A stretch of 64,000 nt of DNA from NCBI GenBank assembly GCA_021323335.1, contig JAJTCN010000009.1, forward strand, positions 16,645-80,644. Direction: 5' to 3'. The notes under the pieces were generated by a model. That model saw nothing but the letters and a program-made list of their open reading frames with translations. It did not search any database and was not told the DNA's origin. This DNA comes from Ramlibacter sp. (GTDB taxonomy: Bacteria > Pseudomonadota > Gammaproteobacteria > Burkholderiales > Burkholderiaceae_C). Position 1 is the stretch's first letter. Every line of letters starts with the position of its first letter. The position numbers and the translations under genes are program-made. This document shows positions 61,640 through 64,000 of this stretch, in pieces.

Positions 61640-62776
61640 TCAGAGTTCTTCCACCCGGCGCGCCGGGTAGCTGTCCCAGGCCTGGCAGCCCGGGCATTGC
61701 CAGAAATGCTGCTTGGCCTCGAAGCCGCAGGCGGCGCAGCGGTAGCGGGTGAGGGGCTTGACGGCGTGATCGAGCGCGCGCTGCACGTCGGGGTGGAACT
61801 GCTCGTGCTCCAGCTTTTCCCCGGCGATCCACTTGGCCGCCGCCACCAGCGAAGGCTCGCGCTTGAGGTGCTGCACGTAATTGTTGCGGGCGGCCTCGGG
61901 GTCGGTCTCCAGCGCCGCGATCGCGTCCAGCACGTCCAGCGACGGCAACTGCTCGTAGCTCGCGCGCAGCAGCGCGCGGGCGTCGTCCTGCCGGCCGCTG
62001 GCCAGCGCCGCGTCCGTCAGCGGCCTGGCCAGCAAGGGCAGGGCCTGCGGATTGGCGGCGGCCAGCTCGGTCAGCAGCTCGTAGGCGCCCCGGGCGTCGC
62101 CGGCGCGACGCCGCAGCGCCGCCAGTTGCATGCGCGGGCGCGTGGAACGCGGCGCGATCTTCACGGCTTTCTGCAGCAGGGCCTCGGCCTCGTCCGGCGT
62201 GGCGCCGGCAGCCTGCTCGCACAGGTAATGCGCCAGCCGGCCGGCGAACTGGCCGCCGGAGCCGCCCGAGTCGAGCTTGCGCGCGATCTCGGAGGCCATC
62301 TGCCAGTCGCGCGAACGCTCGTAGATGGCCAGCAAGGCCAGCAGCGCCTGCTCCTCGTACGCCGTGCCCTCCAGCTTGCGCAGGGCCTCTTCCGCGCGGT
62401 CCAGCAGCCCGGCGCGCAGGTAGTCCAGGGCCAGGGCATGCTGCGCGCGGTGGCGGTCCGCCCGGCTCAGGTCCGCGCGGGACAGCAGGTGCTCGTGCAC
62501 GCGCACCGCGCGCTCGTACTCGCCCCGGCGGCGAAACAGGTTGCCCAGCGCGAAGTGCAGCTCCGAGGTGTCGGGGTCGCTCTGCACGGCCTCGATGAAG
62601 GCGTCGATGGCCTGGTCCTGCTGCTCGTTCAGCAGGAAGTTCAGCCCGCGGAAATAGGCCTTGGGGGCCAGCCGGTTCTCGATGCGCAGCTGGCGCAGGT
62701 CCAGGCGCGAGGCCAGCCAGCCGAGCCCGAAGGCGAGCGGCAGGCCCCACAGCAGCCAGGTGAGGTCAAAGTCCAT
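61640..62776 (-). CDS. lapB: lipopolysaccharide assembly protein B (TPR plus rubredoxin-type metal site)
   Basis: N-term [31 protein letters not shown]-term [27 protein letters not shown]. Confidence 0.95.
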   Translation of the reverse strand: MDFDLTWLLWGLPLAFGLGWLASRLDLRQLRIENRLAPKAYFRGLNFLLNEQQDQAIDAFIEAVQSDPDTSELHFALGNLFRRRGEYERAVRVHEHLLSRADLSRADRHRAQHALALDYLRAGLLDRAEEALRKLEGTAYEEQALLALLAIYERSRDWQMASEIARKLDSGGSGGQFAGRLAHYLCEQAAGATPDEAEALLQKAVKIAPRSTRPRMQLAALRRRAGDARGAYELLTELAAANPQALPLLARPLTDAALASGRQDDARALLRASYEQLPSLDVLDAIAALETDPEAARNNYVQHLKREPSLVAAAKWIAGEKLEHEQFHPDVQRALDHAVKPLTRYRCAACGFEAKQHFWQCPGCQAWDSYPARRVEEL

Positions 62777-63050
62777 GCGTCGGCGGCGTGCCTTGCCCGA
62801 TCAGGGTGCTGGGCTGGTGCTCCGAATGCGCGAAGCGGGTCGCCTTGCGCTGCTTCCACCAGCGCGGGACCATGCCCACGGCGCCGATCACCAGGCCCGC
62901 GGCGAACGCGCCCAGCACGATCAGCACCATCGGCGCGCTCCACCGGGTGCCGAAGAAGAAATGGACCGTCGCGTCCTGCTGGTTGTTCAGCGCGAAAGCG
63001 AACAGGGTAAAAAAAATGGCTGCCTTGAGCAGCCATACCAGGTATTTCAT
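62766..63050 (-). CDS. lapA: lipopolysaccharide assembly protein A (DUF1049)
   Basis: 94 aa; KAAIFFTLFAFALNNQQDATVHFFFG; precedes lapB. Confidence 0.9.
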   Translation of the reverse strand: MKYLVWLLKAAIFFTLFAFALNNQQDATVHFFFGTRWSAPMVLIVLGAFAAGLVIGAVGMVPRWWKQRKATRFAHSEHQPSTLIGQGTPPTHGL

Positions 63051-63083
63051 CGGGGCCCTCGCTCGCGAGGAATTGTACGGACC

Positions 63084-63398
63084 CTAGCGCTTGGCGCCCG
63101 CCGCCTCGATTTCGGCCGTCCGCTCGTCCACCGCCTCGCGCAGGGCCTTGCCCGGCTTGAAGTGGGGAACGCGCTTTTCCGGGATGTGCACGCTTTCGCC
63201 CGAACGGGGATTGCGGCCCATGCGCGGAGGGCGCCGGTTGATCGAGAAGCTGCCGAAACCACGGATCTCGATGCGATGGCCGCGCACCAGGGCGTCGCTC
63301 ATCGCGTCGAGGATGGTCTTGACGGCGTATTCGGCGTCGCGATGGGTGAGCTGGCTGAAACGCGCAGCCAGTTCTTCGACGAGGTCGCTTCGGGTCAT
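63084..63398 (-). CDS. ihfB: integration host factor beta subunit
   Basis: [84 protein letters not shown]. Confidence 0.95.
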   Translation of the reverse strand: MTRSDLVEELAARFSQLTHRDAEYAVKTILDAMSDALVRGHRIEIRGFGSFSINRRPPRMGRNPRSGESVHIPEKRVPHFKPGKALREAVDERTAEIEAAGAKR

Positions 63399-63445
63399 TG
63401 CTTAAGGGGAGCCGGGGGCAAGCAGCCTCCGGCTCCTGAACCCTC

Positions 63446-64000
63446 TTACTGCTTGTCCGACGTATCCAGCTTGGCCCGCAGCACGACGACTGCTGCGACA
63501 GGTTGGCCATCTGGCCCTGCTCGTCCATCATGTCCTTCTGGCGGATGGACAGCTGGATGTTGCGGGTCTTGCGGTCGATGTTGACCACCACGGCCGTCAC
63601 TTCGTCGCCTTCCTTCAGCACGTTGCGCGCGTCTTCCACGCGGTCGCGGCTGATTTCGGAGGCACGCAGGTAGCCCATGATGTCCTGGCCCAGGTCGATC
63701 TCGGCGCCCTTGGGGTCGACGGTCTTGACCTTGCCGGTGACGGCGGAACCCTTGTCATGCACCGAGGTGAAGGTGGAGAACGGGTCGCCGTCCAGCTGCT
63801 TGATGCCCAGGGAGATGCGCTCGCGGTCCACGTCGACGCCCAGCACGATGGCTTCGACTTCCTGGCCCTTCTTGTAGTTGCGCACGGCGGCTTCGCCGGT
63901 CTCGCTCCAGGACAGGTCGGACAGGTGCACCAGGCCGTCGATGCCGGCGGCCAGGCCGACGAACACGCCGAAGTCGGTGATCGACTTGATCGGGCCCTTG
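63446..64000 (-). pseudogene. rpsA: 30S ribosomal protein S1 (C-terminal part, truncated by window edge; frame broken near 63483)
   Basis: GIDGLVHLSDLSWSETGEAAVRNYKKGQEVEAIVLGVDVDRERISLGIKQLDGDPF...QMANLSQQSS, then LRAKLDTSDKQ* in another frame. Confidence 0.85.

Overview
GC-rich chromosomal segment with gene content and synteny typical of Burkholderiales (Comamonadaceae-like: rpsA-ihfB-lapA-lapB-hldE-hldD; Rieske/xseB-ispA-dxs). I see no rRNA, tRNA, CRISPR array, IS element or prophage. The window is dominated by solute uptake: (i) four tandem Tat-type TRAP DctP paralogues at 10.4-15.1 kb with no adjacent membrane subunits, and an orphan DctQM pair 10 kb downstream; (ii) a tripartite tricarboxylate transporter (TctCBA) embedded in a 7-gene catabolic operon (17.5-25 kb); (iii) a Mo/W and molybdo-hydroxylase region (29-48.8 kb): ModE-like regulator, TupBCA tungstate ABC transporter, ModABC translationally coupled to an osmoprotectant-type substrate-binding/permease fusion without its own ATPase, a GAF-Fis regulator without an AAA+ domain, a form-II CoxSLM-type molybdenum hydroxylase with CoxD/CoxE/CoxG, a Bug-type binding protein, a TonB receptor and an XdhC/CoxI maturation factor; (iv) a second TRAP system and a fused hydantoinase/5-oxoprolinase. 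The most notable anomalies are three out-of-frame internal deletions in otherwise well-conserved genes (alpha/beta hydrolase, Kef-type antiporter, rpsA), REP-like palindromes that lie inside coding sequences, a family of GTAGGCCGGG...CCCGGCCTAC intergenic repeats, and a SenA/EgtB-like gene whose HX3HXE motif reads HX3RXE. Homology statements come from recognising protein motifs by eye; no searches were run.
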